A stretch of 64,000 nucleotides of DNA from Pristionchus mayeri (GCA_036245805.1 BTRK01000006.1:9952365-10016364), one strand, 5' to 3'; positions 46,016 through 59,628 are shown, counted from the first letter of the stretch. Numbers and translations: made by a program. Notes: generated by a model not told the origin, from the sequence alone.

Positions 46016-46351
46016 AGGTGCCCAGCAATGCGAGGTACGAACTGGAGGTTAAAAAATATGTAAACATCTGTGATGATTTCTGCAGCGTCACGATTTGTGA
46101 AGCATTGCTCGAGCTCCCAAATTTTCAAGGAATTCAGCCGACTGTGACTTCATCAGTTCTTGCGAGTAAGGTTGGCGTAAGTGATCGCAAACCAGCCACG
46201 CACTCCTCCCACCTCAGCCGAACCTAATGCAGGTTTGATCTTTGATTTTCATTTCGAAATATGTCTGCAGCTTGTCCAAGCGATTCACCCTATCCTCGTG
46301 CAAATCTTCCCATTCAGACGCGCTCTCCCGCTCTGTCGGACTGATGATAGA

Positions 46352-46441
46352 GGCACTAGGTCTTATGAGAACTATGATGTCATTCCACCTTTGATATATT
46401 AATGTCGGCATGACGTCATAGTTCCCATCCGGCCTAGTGTC
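46352..46441. repeat. Palindromic MITE, CACTAGGTCGG family, intergenic copy
   Basis: GGCACTAGGTCTTATGAGAA to CCATCCGGCCTAGTGTC, about 90 bp, with the two TGACGTCA-type words partly degraded. It lies between the divergent GGT genes. Confidence 0.65.
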
Positions 46442-46928
46442 ATGAGAGAGCATGCGAAATGAGGGGAGGTTCGTCATCGCTAGTTCACATGCAATGTCAG
46501 TAAGTCGAAATGACCGGAAGTTGGCTACTGAGAATGAGAACTTGAATTTGCTATTCGTAATCGAGCAAACAAATACATATTGGACAAATTCCAGCGCCCA
46601 TTACAATAATCTGTCAGGTGCGAGAGGAGAGAATCGGATGATAATCACCATGCAAGTGGCACACTGTCCATGCTAGCGATTTTCATCTGCTTTATACTAG
46701 GTGCATAGCCGACAAATGGAACACGCTCTTCATTTGCCATACTCTCTAGTCGGACGTACAGAAACCAATAATCAATGTGTTTTCGACTTGTTTAGCAAAA
46801 ATAAATTTCCCATCTCCCTTATTTACCTATCGTTCAGTCACAATAATAAATTGTCCGCTCTCTCCTCCCCTCATTTCTCGTCTCGCCTTCCTCCGCGAGT
46901 GGTGAGTTCCCGCTTTATTGCCATTGGG

Positions 46929-47017
46929 TTTCTCTCCCCCCTCTCTTTCCCTGCCTCTCTCCATCTTTCTTTCTCTCTCTTCCCCTGTTTCTCTCTCTCT
47001 CTCCTCCCTCCTGCTTA
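46929..47017 (+). repeat. Pyrimidine tract (TCTC-rich)
   Basis: Nearly uninterrupted C/T for about 90 bases, ending TCCTGCTTAG at 47017. It could act as a strong 3' splice-site tract or as promoter-proximal CT-rich DNA upstream of GGT copy B. Confidence 0.55.
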
Positions 47018-47334
47018 GATAGTGCGCAACTTGAAGAGGGCGAAAGGGAGGCAGGTACTTGACACTCCTCCTTTGTGTTAGACTACGCCCGTCTCGGCTC
47101 CTTCTCTTTCTTCTTGCCTAAACATTGCCGCTTTCGGGATCTGCTCTTCTTATCCCTTGTCTATCACTCAGGAGAGATCTCCGTTCGCCCCTCCTGGTCA
47201 CTCTCCTCCCCCTCTCCCTCTCTCCCCGGCCGGTATCCGGTCCGTACCATCACACACTCTCGAATGAAGGCACGTCGATCGATCGCAGGAGCACGTCAGC
47301 GTTGAGAGATTCAGAAGACGTCATCGTCGAGGAA

Positions 47335-48422
47335 ATGAAGACGAAAGGTGTGTTGAGTTTCTCGAAATGACATAAATCTACAGGCGAGGATTGGTCAGAC
47401 GAGGGCGAGTTCGCTACGCCCTCTCCTTGCCCTGATTTCGCAATATGCGAGGCAATATGCAATATGCATGCAGAGATTCTTTGAGCACATTCGAATATAT
47501 AGCTGGTTATGAGGCGGCGTATAGGAATGACTTCGCAAGAAATTTAATGTTGCATGTTTTTCTTGCTCGGCAGATTGCTAAAATAGAGTAGAGATAAATG
47601 AGCGTTTCGTACGACGCCGTGGTTCAATTTTTTTAATTTTTTTTCCTGGTAAGATCTGAACTAAAGAAGGCGGATTTGACGCGGATTTACAGCCTCGGTG
47701 ACGAGCACTCTGTAAATCCTGTTGCTGTTGTTGTTATCTTGTTCCTCAATCTTTGTCGGGGGTTGTCCTATTTATCCTGACAACTGGACAGGATAATGCA
47801 GATCGAGGCAGATTAGGTAACTGTAAAATTAGATTCTGGAAGCGCGATTAAAAGTAATTAAAATCGATTTTTCCTACACTCCGTGATAGTGGTATTTTCA
47901 TTATGACGCATGCGCTCTACACAATACATTGAAAATTAGGGGTTCCTCTGTTAATATTGCGAATCTGAAACATACTTCATCAAAGGAACGAAAATCGCTA
48001 AATTTCATCTCGCATTCACTTTCGAAATGATACAATAAGTTTCACTTGCCAAACTAAAGATCACAGATCGCCTTTAGCCCACCCTCACTCCTGGCTCATT
48101 AGAATCAAAGGTCGCAGATAACATTGCTGCCACCCTGTCCCGGCTATGTAGACTCACAATACATTGTTTACGTAATGCATTCCATAGACTCAGAAGCAAA
48201 GATAAAATATCAGAGAACAGATAGCACCTTCTAGCCCACACTCACATCCGGACATTAAAGTCTCACTATGTAAGATCAAAGATCATAGACCACCAACCAC
48301 ATTCCAGCCCACCCTGCTCCTCCCGACGGCGTCTTCTCCGTCTCCGTCTCTCGTCCGCCCCTGCCCACCTCGGACAAGCAGGTCGTCTATCGACAGGCCG
48401 AGGAGGCGTCGCCGTTGAAGGA
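47335..48422 (+). CDS. Possible upstream coding exons of GGT copy B
   Basis: ATG at 47335 (ATGAAGACGAAAG, donor after 47347) could splice to 48308-48422 and then, in phase, to the anchor exon at 48668. The product would add a cytoplasmic tail of about 40 residues (PPDGVFSVSVSRPPLP and following, ending SPLKD). Frames and GT-AG sites agree. Copy A shows no counterpart, and an acceptor 8 bases before the ATG at 48675 could equally be a spliced-leader site, so both starts are possible. Confidence 0.35.
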
Positions 48423-48674
48423 GTGAGACTGTTTCTCCTGTTCCTTTAACAAGTACATTTTTGTGATAATGTTAGTAATTAGTCGGAGGTGTATGCTAAG
48501 AAATAGCAGGCTCCATCGTAATTTTCTGTTTTTCGAAAGCAGTTGGTTCATTGGAGAATACGAGAAAAAGTATAATATTATACAAGCGGTATGAGCCGCT
48601 AATCTAATGAGAGTTTATACTTTCTAATGCTTCACGCCTTTTTCATTTCATTCACAATTATTTGCAGTTCCGAC

Positions 48675-51600
48675 ATGCCGTACATCGTGATGGTGATCCA
48701 GTCGGTGATCATCTTCATCACTCTCTCCGCCTTCATCCTCTATGTCTTCTCGCCCAAGGGTCTGGTACGTGGCAGGCTGGAACAATGGTCATATGATGCT
48801 CGAGTCGAATTCCGTGGTACTCGGGCCTAGCCATTTTTGATGGTAATAGTTTGGAACAGCGGTGGATACTGGCCTGTCTGGAGATCATGGAGCTTTGTAG
48901 TGAATTTTATCATTTACAATTAGAAAGAAAGAGACCATTTGTGGTTATATGCTACGCAAAAGAGAAGATAAAATCAAACATGAATTACGCTATGACGCAT
49001 ATTTTAACCCTGAAACACTAGTTAGTTGACCTCATCAGTCAACAGCTTATGTTTTCAACCCTTATCATGGTTAGAAAATGCCACTTTGGAGCCGAAGTTT
49101 ACTGCCACTGCATTGAAGCGGAGTGGTAGCCATCAGAAAGAATGGGAGGGATGATCATAGTGTCGATCAGTTTAATTTTTTACTTGTTTTTTATCGTTTA
49201 CCCCAATGGAAATAATAAATCCAAGCTTTAGCAATAGTAATTATCCTTGCCCTGAAACATACTTTATGAACTAGAACGACATTTGGCTGCGCATCACTCG
49301 AAGCAATCTGTCGCCTGTCAATTAGAGAGAGAGAGAACTGTAGAACACTGAAAATGGGAGAGACAATAATGAGTGAAAATTCGAAGATCAACGATCAAAG
49401 ATTACTTCCAGCCGCACCTCAACCCGACCGCTGCTCCCTCGTTCACGGTGACTTTCGAGGCCGCGGGCGACCCGATCTTCCCTCCGCCTCAGCAACAGCC
49501 CTCGCAGACCAAGCCAGTCGGGGTAATTGGTCTTTGATCTTTATCTTTCACCCCTCACTAGAGAAATTACTCTCTTCATTCTGCATACTCTCTCACGACT
49601 CGAGCACGCAGAATTAAGAGAGTCATTTCTTGTGAGGCCATTTTTATGGTATTGAAATATATTTTATGTATTTTTTTAAAGATAATAGCTGTAAACAATC
49701 GAAAAACAATCGATAATCAGTGCATATCTTGCAGCTCCTCTCCAGCCACCCCTCTCACACGATGCTGGGTCGCTTCAAGAAGGCTGCAGTCGTCTCGGAC
49801 CACGGCATCTGCAGCGATATCGGACGGTGAGCAATTTTGTGTAGAAATTTTGCAGTTAGTCGATGCGGCGTTCTGCATAAGAATAAATTTTTGGAATGAA
49901 TTTACTCAAATGTGGGCCTTTCTGAGACTGAAGTGGAATGAGAATCGGCTGATTTTCGCGCATTTCATAAACATGATCGAAATGGAACGATACTGATTTG
50001 ATCCTCGCTCCGACGTGTCATAATAATCTATCACTATACAACGGACAAAATTATACCGTATCTCATAAAATACCACATTAATATAAAGTGTATGTAAACG
50101 ATCATGACTTCGCATTCACATCTCGACCTACCCATTCAATATCCTCATACTGTAATCCCATTACAGCTCGATTCTGACGCGTGGCGGCAACGCAGTGGAC
50201 GCGGCGATCGCCACGCTCTTCTGCGTGGGAGTCACCAACCCGCAATCTTCAGGTATACGGTAGAAGAATCATTTAGCGATTTATAGAATTTCTAAATCCT
50301 CGTGTTTCCAAGTTTGTAATCCATTTATCGATTCTCCCTGATCAATCAATAATCAGGCATCGGTGGCGGCTTCTTCATGCAGGTGCACCAGAAGGAGAAG
50401 GGAGTGTGCACGACGATCAATGCGAGGTATACGGTAGTGATTACAGTACACCCACTTGTCACGAATTGGTTGTTATTCACACTCGGAGATACTGTAGTCT
50501 GACCCACTTCTCATGCAATCTCGCTCTCTGTCTATCCGGGAAGTAAAAGAGTGTCGATATCAGTGTGTGCTCAAGCCGTGCGGAGAGAGTGTATGATAGA
50601 GGAGAACGTGAATTCTGCAAGCTGAGATACCGTGATTGTCAAGCAACGCTTCGGGACTGGGGAGAGTTACATTGATTATACATTGCCTTCAAAAGACTGC
50701 TGACGCTTGTAAGTATAGGCGACCTCTCAACTGGACTGCTCCTCTTATGTTGATGTTTCCAGAATTGTTTTGTGGTAACACGAGTATCCTGGAAATACAA
50801 ACAATTAGCAGGGAAATTATTCTAGGATGCTTTGGCCTTGAATGCAAGCCGGCGCCTTAAAAAGGCCTGCAGACATTGTAACCAGAGACGACAAGTTCGC
50901 CCACGTGACTTCTTCTTTGTCTGTGCTCCAGGAAAGTGTGCTCAAATTTCGCTAGAGTGTTCCTAGAAATCGAGAAATGCTCCCTTCAAATCAAACTCGA
51001 ATAACTGATTATGGTAAACTGCTGAACCATCTAAACTTGGAAGGAAAAAATTGCGGTTTTGAATACAAATATTCCGGTTAGGGAGCCCAAATACATTGAG
51101 TTCTCGTTACTGTAGATCACCTATCCGTGGCGGAATTACCTATTCCTGACAGTAATAAATAAATTATCGATTTCAAGGGAAACAGCGCCCCAGGGCATCG
51201 ATGTCGATGTCTACAAGCGGAACCCTGAACACACTGCTTATGGTGAGTTGAGCATACTGCAAGATTACGGTAGAATTCCCGTATGCAACATACGTCGTGA
51301 GTCGAATCAGAGTTAGGAATTACTGGTAGAGTATCATCTAACTTTCTTTTAGGAGAGTATTTTGCTTATTTTCATATCCTTGTCACAAAACATAAAATTG
51401 AGTTTCACTGATTATTGATACGTACTCTTAATGGAACTTCAACACTAAGTAGTAATGATGCGTTTCGAACAACAATTTAAATTAAAATCTACAGTATTCA
51501 TTTCAGGCTGGAAATCGATAGCTGTTCCGGGAGAGATCAAGGGATTCTGGCGTGCGTACACCGACTTTGGCAGCGGGAAGGTCAAGTGGGCGGAGCTTCT

Positions 51601-54600
51601 CGAACCGACGATCAAATTATGCCAGTGAGTGGGAGATTACTGTAGTTGTGTGTTACGGTAGGATCATGGAGTGTTATGACAAACGATCGGACATGTAAGA
51701 TGTCGTTAGATCAGCAATTACGGGATTATTAATGGTAGATAACCGCAGATCATGTTGCGGAACTTGCTGAGTTATATTTTGTTTATTGTTTCAAATCGGT
51801 TGCAGTGACGGCATTCCGGTGAGCGAGTACCTCGCGAACATACTACAGAAGGATAAGGACAAAGTGGTAAGTGAAATCAAAGATAAAATATCAAAGTTCA
51901 AAGGTCGTTGATAGTCAATCCTAGTGTAGTGCACATGTTGTGTTGATTTTCTTGTGTCGTCTCAGAAATTAGACCGAACTACAATAAATGAGATCAAAGA
52001 CCAAAGTTCAAAGATCAAATTGCAGTCGCGCAACAACGAGATCCGCGTGATGTTGACCAACCCGGCTACGAATCAATTCTACAAGGAGGGAGAGATCATG
52101 CACAGACCGAATCTCGCCAAGACTCTGGAGGTATGATACGATAGGATTACGGTAGATGAGGATACGGTATTCAATATTGCGAATAGAGGAAGCCTTGAAA
52201 AGAATAAGGTTGTAATGAGATCTGCATTAGTGACGAGAGTGACGAGTCACGTGTGCCCGGTTAGCTCAGTCGGTAGAGCACCAGACTCTTAATCTGGCTG
52301 TCGCGGGTTCGAGCCCCGCATCGGGCTGGCACGCTCTTGCACTATTGTATTTTAGCATAATCTCATTCTAAAATTGTCTTAATGCTCACATACTATTGGG
52401 GTGTCCGGAAAGTTCGTATAATGCTTCGGAAAAAAGTCAGTTCGCGATCAAATGCAGTGATTGCGCAATCTGTTTGTCAACAATGTATTGCATCATTCTG
52501 ACGTTGAGTAGTGAGAGGATTTAATCAGTCTCCTAGTTGCTACATTGATTCTTGTGATGGACTCCCATCTCTACCTCCGAGCAGTTTTACTTCATTACTA
52601 CCGTCTTGGACGATCCGTGAAGGAGGCCCACTCTGCCCTGGCCCAGTCGGAAGGAGCTGACGCCCCTCCATACCCTTCTGCTATAAGTGGTTCTCCCGCT
52701 TCAAGAAAGGGGAGTTTGGTCTCGATGATCAACCCCGCTCTGGAAGCCCTCCCTCCCTCGATCAGCCTCTCGTTCTCCGCACACTGAAGCGCAAGCCCAT
52801 GGCCAGTGTGCGTGAGTTGAAGAAGGATACTGGTACTCCCAGATCATCGGTGTCCGATATCCTCCATCGATCTGGGAAGAAGCCGAAACTCCCACAAGTG
52901 ATTCCCCATGACCTCTCCCCCGAACAGCTGAAAAATCGTGTTCAAGTCTGTCGGGAATTACTCCATCGTAGATCCAATCTTCGATGGGTCAATTCCATCA
53001 TCGCTACAGATGAGAAGTGGATCACGTACGATAACCCTGTGAGGAGACTGCAATGGGTGGATGCAGATGAGAAGCCCACGCCCGTCCCGAAGAAGGAAGA
53101 GCACGGAAAGAAGGAACTCCTCTGCTTCTTCTTCTCAGTGCTCGGTCCCATCTACTGGGAGATCCTCGCCCCTGGCACCAGCATCAATGCCGACCTCTTC
53201 TCTGAACAACTGGAAGATTTCGCGATCAGAGTCCCTCCCAGACTCCTGAACCAGGGCAAAATTCTTCTTCTGATGGACAATGCTCGCCCACATCGAGCGA
53301 AGATGACCCAGAAGAAAATGGACGAGCTGAAGATCGAGAGGATTCCCCCATCCACCGTATTCCCCGTATCTCTCCCCATGCGACTACCACTGCTTCCGCT
53401 CTCTCTCTGACTTCTGCAAAGGAAAGAAGTGCAAGAATCGAGATGAAGTTGTGAGGGCATTCATAAAAAATAAAAACAAAAAATTATATGAACTTTCCGG
53501 ACATCCCAATAAATCAACGCAAAGAGATAAACAGGATAATTAGCCGACTCGCATTCATTTCGATCTACGCATTATGTTGAGTTTCATAGCTCTCTTATAT
53601 TTCCAAGCGATATTTCAATACGATCAGAAAGAGATAAGCGGCGCAAAAATAAACCCAAAGAAATTGTGCAAACTAGGAGGTTTCTTCAAGAGCATTGCCG
53701 CGCTATTATCCATAATCACCACTTCAAGCGTTCTGATTGGTCAATTACTTCAAAGATCAACGATCGCATTGAGCGCCTCGCCGAGTCCGACGACCCCGTT
53801 GAGCTCTTCTACAAGGGCGACATGGCACACACGATAGTCGAGGAGATACAGGAGGGAGGTGAGGGAGATGAACTTTGATTTTTGCGAACCTGACTCGAAA
53901 TGGATAATCAATCGTATATCCAAATTCCCAACCTCCTTCCAGCGTTCAATGTGTATCCCCCTACTCGCAGATCTTTTGAATTGGACCGGCTTGCAGGCGG
54001 TTTCATCGACCTGAACGACCTAGAGGACTTCGAGCCATCGGTGAAGGACGGAGTGACATCTGAGATTACTGATACCATTACTCAGGTTGATCTTTGATCT
54101 TTATCTGTTCGTTCAATAATCACATTGAACTTCGTTTCATACAATGTCTTAGATGCATGTCTCCCATCTCACATTGACTAAATGTCGATCTTTGACCTTT
54201 CAGTGCGGTCCTCCTCCTCCCTCCAGCTGGATCGTGACGCAGCTGATAGTGAAGATCATGGAAGGTGAGGAGGAAAGAAAAATAATAAATATCAATGTTT
54301 TTATTTTGTCTTTATGTGTGAGTATGCGGAATAGTTAGTCTCTACTTTGTTATAAATGCATTGTTCATGGAAAATAATAAATGTCTTAAAGTAAGTGTAT
54401 TTGCCTGTACGCAACTCCACGTCAAACCTGAAACATATTTCAGAACTGTACCCTGCTCCTCGCAATAAGGAGGACCTCGACAGCGTCCTCTTTTACCATC
54501 GACTCATCGAGGCCGAGAAGTTCGCATACGCTCAGAGGTTCATTTTGTACTGAAAATTCGCGGATAGTCGTTGCGTCCTTCTGCATGTGTTGAGGTTAGT

Positions 54601-57600
54601 TCTTTCCCATGGGCGTTTCTGCTTAGAGAAGATTTATGGATTTTTCTATGAAGTGAAATTCACGGAAATAAAATAAAAATGCGAAAAAAGTGCATTTTGC
54701 CAGATTCTGAAACCTATCTGAACTTAGCCAATAAATGAAATATCTCGAATCATGAACAATTAGGGGTGTACTCTGCTCTGGTTTACTGTAAATTTCCACG
54801 AGCTTATCTTTTCGAGACTGATCGATACCCCAGGTTGAAATCGATCGATACCATTGTTGCTAATTTCGCACTTGCTCTCCCCAATTCATGCAATGTAGGA
54901 CAAGGCGAGAGAGTACCCCAAACGAAGAGAGTCTTGTGCCGAATAGTTAACCCAAATCGATAAAGTAACATTACTGTAACTTTGAATTCCGCTCAGGACG
55001 AAGCTGGGCGATCCGTACTACGTGAAGGGAATGGACGAGAAGATCAGGGAGCTGACCGACCCAGCGACTGCTAAGGTTACGCATATAATTTTGAAATGGC
55101 TAATGAAATATGTTAAAGAGAAAAGAGAGCAGTCGTGTTAGTCGTGATAGGATTTGTTTTGTTTTTTTACCAATTCCTACCGGAAGATCACTGCGTCAAG
55201 AGATGATCCACGGATAATGTAGTGATGATGAAACTCATTCAATCGCAGTGAAACGGATTCTCTCGGTGAAAAATCTAATCAGTCGTTTCAATACGGTCGG
55301 ATGAGTTTCAACTTCGCTTCATTGTTCGTATCCCATTAATCAACTCAGTTTTTGACCCTGATCTCTGTTCTAAAACAAAAACTAACATTTTTGTGAGGTA
55401 TTCTCTTACAAAACAGTTTGTATAGTTTAGATGGTGAATCACATTATGAAGAAATCAAAATAATTCACGCGTGGTTAGAACATGGCCACGCAACATGTAG
55501 TGTGGATTACTGAAATCATAACTCCTAAAATCCTAACTCAAGGGGAACCATAAATTGTTTGAAATATTAAATTAATTACTTAATTATTAATATTAAGGCA
55601 TTCGCGGCGAAGATCAAAGACGACGGGCCGCTGGCCAAGGAGGCGTACGCCGCTGAGGGATTCGTGGTGAGCAATGAGATACTTGTAGATTAGTTTACCT
55701 CCATTTGATTTTTCATAGAAAATTTGCCATTACTCGTTGCTGCGCGCTGCCAAAGATTTATGTATCCGATCTCATTCCATATTTCGCAAAGGCTTCCACA
55801 ATTTTCCCTATTTCTAATATTTACCTCCAATTTCTGATAGTTGATCTTTGATCGTTGATCTCTCAGAAAGGTGTATCTTATCAGTACTTTTCTCCACTTG
55901 ATGATCTTTGATATCTCACCTCCCCTCATCTTCTCCAGAAGGAGGACCACGGTACGTCGCACGTCTCCGTCATCGACGAGCAAGGAAACGCAGTAGCCGT
56001 CACGTCGACTGTCAATTTATTGTGAGGAAGGGGTTACGGTAGATTACTGTGGGGGAAACGGTAGGGTACAATGATAGAGGGCTGCGAGATAGATATTGTC
56101 GCTCTTTCGTGAAGAAGAAGTGGGGCAGCTGATAGTATTTAGTCGATAATTAATATATGATCTAATTGTTGATGTCTCCCTAGAATGTCAATCTGTGGTG
56201 CGGTATTGATCAATAGTAAAAATCTATTACAATAAGGCATTCTGATATTGACCACTAATCTACCAGGCTGGGTTCAATGGTGGCCTCCAGTCTCGGTATC
56301 ATCTGGAACGACCAAATGGACGACTTCTCCGTTGAGGTAGGTTGAGAGGGATACTGTAGATTACTCTGCTTGTACGGTGTCTGACAGGATCCAACGGTAC
56401 CATGTTGTTTTGCACAGCATGGATATTAGCCACACGTTTGAAGTGTTGAAGCAATGATGCATATCACAATCCTTACCGTGCAGTATCCTCGGCTACAGTA
56501 ATCTCTCAGGGTGAGGTAAACGCGTTCGGCTTCGCTGCCTCTCCTTCGAATCTGATGAAGGCAGGCAAGACTCCGATGAGTAGCATGAGTCCGACTATCA
56601 TCTACGACAAGGCGAATAATCAGGTGAATAACCGTACCTGAGTGATGGGTGACCTACCACAGAGTAGGGTACTGAAAAGATGAGATTGTAACCTACCATT
56701 TCTCTTTGATCTCACCTTCGTCGAGGAGAATGACTTACATTTTATTACATTCTAGTTAACATCGGTTTCACGAAATCCATTAGAAGGTTTATTGTATTTA
56801 TCAGCCAATCGATGCTCGCACCGCTAGAAAGCGAAAACATACAATGATTAATAATCAATAATCAGGTGCGCGTAGTCATCGGCACTACCGGCGGCTCGAA
56901 GATCATCCAGGTGGGACCCCCGCCATAGATTATCGTATACCTACCGTACTCATAGCCTACTTCCACATTAGTAGCTCTTCAAGTTATTCCACTGCACAGT
57001 GTATCTTCAAAGTGTCTATAAGAGAGAAAATCCTAATTATCTACCGTAACCTTTCCTACCGTAATCTCTTCCTGATTTAGGGAGTCGCCTCAGTCGTCGT
57101 GCGCTCGCTGCTCTTCAACCAGACGATCAAGGTTAATTAGTTAATTTAGTAATTAGTTGAAATCCTAATTAAGGAAGCGATCGACGCCCCTCAGATCTTC
57201 CATCAGATCACACCGGATTACGTGCAGTACGAGAAGGATTTTCCCAAGGTACAGATATAGTTGATCTTTGCTAATATTCGATCTCTAGTCTCACAAATGC
57301 AAAACAAGTATTCATGAATATAATAGTTTGTGTTTTTTTCACTCATTGCGCTTAACTAATCATTGCCGATTTACTGTTCAGAGTGAAACCCAGTAAAACC
57401 TGGGAAATTGCCCGTTCATTTTTTCGGCAATTGCCATTTGCCAACCAATTTTTAACTAATCCTTGAGCAGTATTCAAAGTTGATAAACAACAAGCTCCCT
57501 GTCATAATCTTGTTGAACTTTGATATCTCTCTTTTTCCAGTCCATCCTCGACGGTCTTCGCTCGTTGGGACACGAGGTGATCATTGATAATATTAAAAAA

Positions 57601-58133
57601 ACAATTGATCTGATCTTTGATCTCTCTACTTGTGTTGTGTAATTGTTAAGTAAGGTGGTAGAAAAACATAGATTTACATATACCTTATTTGATCTTTGAT
57701 CTTTTCTCTTAGATGAAGGAGGAGAAGTACATGCACTCCACCACACACGCCCTCTTCGTCGACGAGAGTGATGGGTGAGTGATCTTTGATCTTTAATCCT
57801 CAAAATTGGGCAGGTAAACTCGTGCTTATAAGGAAACCTTTAATCGTTGACCAATCGCTGTAACTCTGGATAAGAATCTACCTGAGCTGATTCGAACTTC
57901 ATTGTTCTTGGATCCTTGATATGTGAGACTGGGCCTGAGGAAATCAGACCTCTTAAAATGTATATTATCATTGGTCTTGGTTTAGTCGTCCTAGTGTCTA
58001 ACAAATCATCAAAAACATCTGTCTTGAACTTAGTTGTTCTATAATCGTTGATCTCTCTCTCTCTAATTTCAGATACATCTACGCGAACAGTGACAAGCGC
58101 AGCCACGTGCACATGCATCCTGATGGCTACTGA
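48675..58133 (+). CDS. Gamma-glutamyltranspeptidase, type II membrane-anchored (GGT copy B)
   Basis: Exons: 48675-48764 (acceptor at 48667), 49412-49522, 49735-49826, 50167-50252, 50357-50426, 51178-51242, 51507-51624, 51806-51866, 52026-52130, 53756-53858, 53997-54085, 54204-54264, 54444-54537, 54997-55075, 55598-55666, 55939-56021, 56267-56336, 56511-56623, 56866-56910, 57081-57131, 57174-57248, 57541-57576, 57713-57774, 58073-58133. About 629 residues: signal anchor (VIIFITLSAFILYVF), a short Pro/Gln-rich stalk, then the GGT fold with GIGGGFFMQ, INARETAP, catalytic Thr (ACG 55954-55956) in [15 protein letters not shown] and GTTGGSKII. Splice positions equal those of copy A. Exon 56511-56623 is 113 nt where copy A has 114: GGTGAGGTAACG lacks one base, which would frameshift before the SSMSP motif. 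Either the gene is newly broken or the base is an error. Intron 11 contains a tRNA-Lys and a mariner. Confidence 0.8.
52255..52327 (+). tRNA. tRNA-Lys(CUU), intron-nested
   Basis: 73 nt with fully paired acceptor stem (GCCCGGT with ATCGGGC), D arm TAGCTCAGTCGGTAGA, anticodon loop CTCTTAA (CUU) and T arm GCGGGTTCGAGCCCCGC. Intronless. It lies in intron 11 of GGT copy B in the same orientation as the host gene, matching the tRNA at 36281-36353 in copy A. Confidence 0.93.
52396..53509 (+). mobile_element. Mariner element, second family, deleted copy
   Basis: TA-flanked ends TTGGGGTGTCCGGAAAGTTC and its near complement; 1114 bp against 1242 bp for the sister copy at 60400. About 125 bp of the transposase 3' end are missing. 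It is inserted in intron 11 of GGT copy B. Confidence 0.85.
52557..53472 (+). pseudogene. Mariner transposase fragment, frameshifted and 3'-deleted
   Basis: The start MDSHLYLRAVLLHYYRLGRS equals the sister copy. One C is lost near 52667, one base is gained near 53347, and the frame ends in the 3' deletion near 53456. TDEKW and LMDNARPH are present; the third Asp region is out of frame. Unlike the sister it retains Trp (TGG) where that copy has a stop. Confidence 0.8.
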
Positions 58134-58277
58134 GTATCGATTTTCCCCCGAGAAGAATATCGATTTCTCCCAAGCCCCGCCCCCTTAATAATTAATCGAT
58201 CGGTTTCTATCTCATTCTTGCCAGTATTAACCCGACGACTGTGTTTTGGTGCGTGAGTACAGGGTCGATGATAAGCA

Positions 58278-58283
58278 AATAAA
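58278..58283 (+). terminator. Polyadenylation signal of GGT copy B
   Basis: AATAAA 145 bases after the TGA stop at 58131-58133, followed by a GT-rich stretch (GTTCTGTGTTTTTCTT). Consistent with a 3' end near 58300. Confidence 0.55.
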
Positions 58284-58363
58284 CGGATCGAGTTCTGTGT
58301 TTTTCTTAATTTTCAGCGAATTCGCAAGCGCGGTTTTCAACTATGGTTGTTACTGCCTAGATA

Positions 58364-59628
58364 TTAGGTTGGTCATAAAGTTTTGCGCGATTTTGGATCC
58401 CAACTTTGAGTTCGTATAGTTTATTTTGCTCAAATGGCCACTTGTAGTCCTGATGTCGATATATAGGGACATGTTCGACCTATAGCATTTTATCGTTGAA
58501 CTAGTGTGATCATCTCTACTATTCGAGAAATCAAGGTCTGCGTAACTTTGAATATTTCAGAAAAAATAATATTTTATTTAAAGTTGCTGTTCTTCGCAGA
58601 GAATTTTTTAGATGGAGGCTCACAAAGTGTATTAAATAGCACTCGGCGTGCACTACCTAGTTTCAAAAAGAGCGAGCTGCTGAATTCGTTATAGGCTTCG
58701 TACAGGTCAATGAATCACGGACAATTAGAAAAACCAAAGTTCTTTCGAACAAATCACCTGTTTCAAGGATTGACGAGGATGACCTCTACCTATGGGCGCT
58801 GTCATCATTACTTACTCGGTTTTCTATCACATCAATATTTAAGAGCCCAGTTATCTCTCTCATCTAAAAAAGTGACATTTGTACCTCAATTATTTTTCAA
58901 TGAAAACATCGAAAAACTTGATATGGAGTGTCTACAAGCAGGGCTCACCATAGAAAAAGTAGCGAACTCCACAATATTCCTAAATAATGAGTGATAGGGC
59001 AAGGGTTGTTCATTAATTTAAACAGAAAAGTTCCGCCTTCCAAACCACATGGCTAGCACAGAAACGCATAAAGTATGTATTTCGATGTTCTAAATTAGAC
59101 ATCTAAAATCCGAAGAACCCTGTTCGGAAATGTAGATCCTCATTCACTCCCAAAGGAAATAATGACTTGTACTAGTAAAGTATTTCACATTCATGAATAA
59201 TTGAAATCTCAAGATCTGTCGGCATAGATATAGTACTCCAAAACTTATCTTGACAAGTGTAGTGAAAACCCAAAAAAGGATTTACGCGCTTATTTCTAAT
59301 AGGCCCTTTGTGGCATATGAGTCTCAACATCACCAGTACGATATATGCCCATCATACTTTACTAATGTGGTTTAGATTGGGTCCTGTCTCCGTTCTAAAT
59401 GAAAATCTAATCCTTTGAATAGTCAGGTCGTTGATCAACCACATGAAGTTTGGTGAATCACCGTATTCTTTCCCTTGATCGGACAGATCTATGATAGTGT
59501 GCGCTAAAGAGAGTATAACAGCCCCTATCTACGACAAAAAGATCTAAGTTGATTGGATAACAATAAACGATTGTAGATGCCACAAAGCACTTTAGTCAAA
59601 ATCGCGCAAAACTTTATGACCAACCTGA
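58364..59628. mobile_element. TIR element sharing mariner ends but no recognisable transposase
   Basis: 1265 bp with termini TTAGGTTGGTCATAAAGTTT and its complement, the same as the mariner at 31826-33091 (1266 bp). The interior does not resemble that transposase; the longest frame (58710-58994, 94 codons) has no known motif. It is a non-autonomous derivative or an extremely diverged copy. Confidence 0.65.

Larger units (their letters stand above)
44227..47334. other. Divergent intergenic region between the two GGT genes
   Basis: About 3.1 kb. It holds degenerate tandem repeats (45168-46015), a MITE (46352-46441) and a pyrimidine-rich tract (46929-47017). A 123-codon plus frame (44793-45164) and a 131-codon minus frame (44780-45175) overlap and show no domain. 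Promoters of both GGT genes should lie here, but I find no clear core motif. Confidence 0.45.

Noticed and set aside
47125..47334. Longer N-terminus for GGT copy B starting at 47125
   Set aside because: The in-frame extension is Ser/Pro/Arg-rich sequence from a CT-rich tract with no counterpart in copy A; the ATG at 47335 or 48675 is more plausible.
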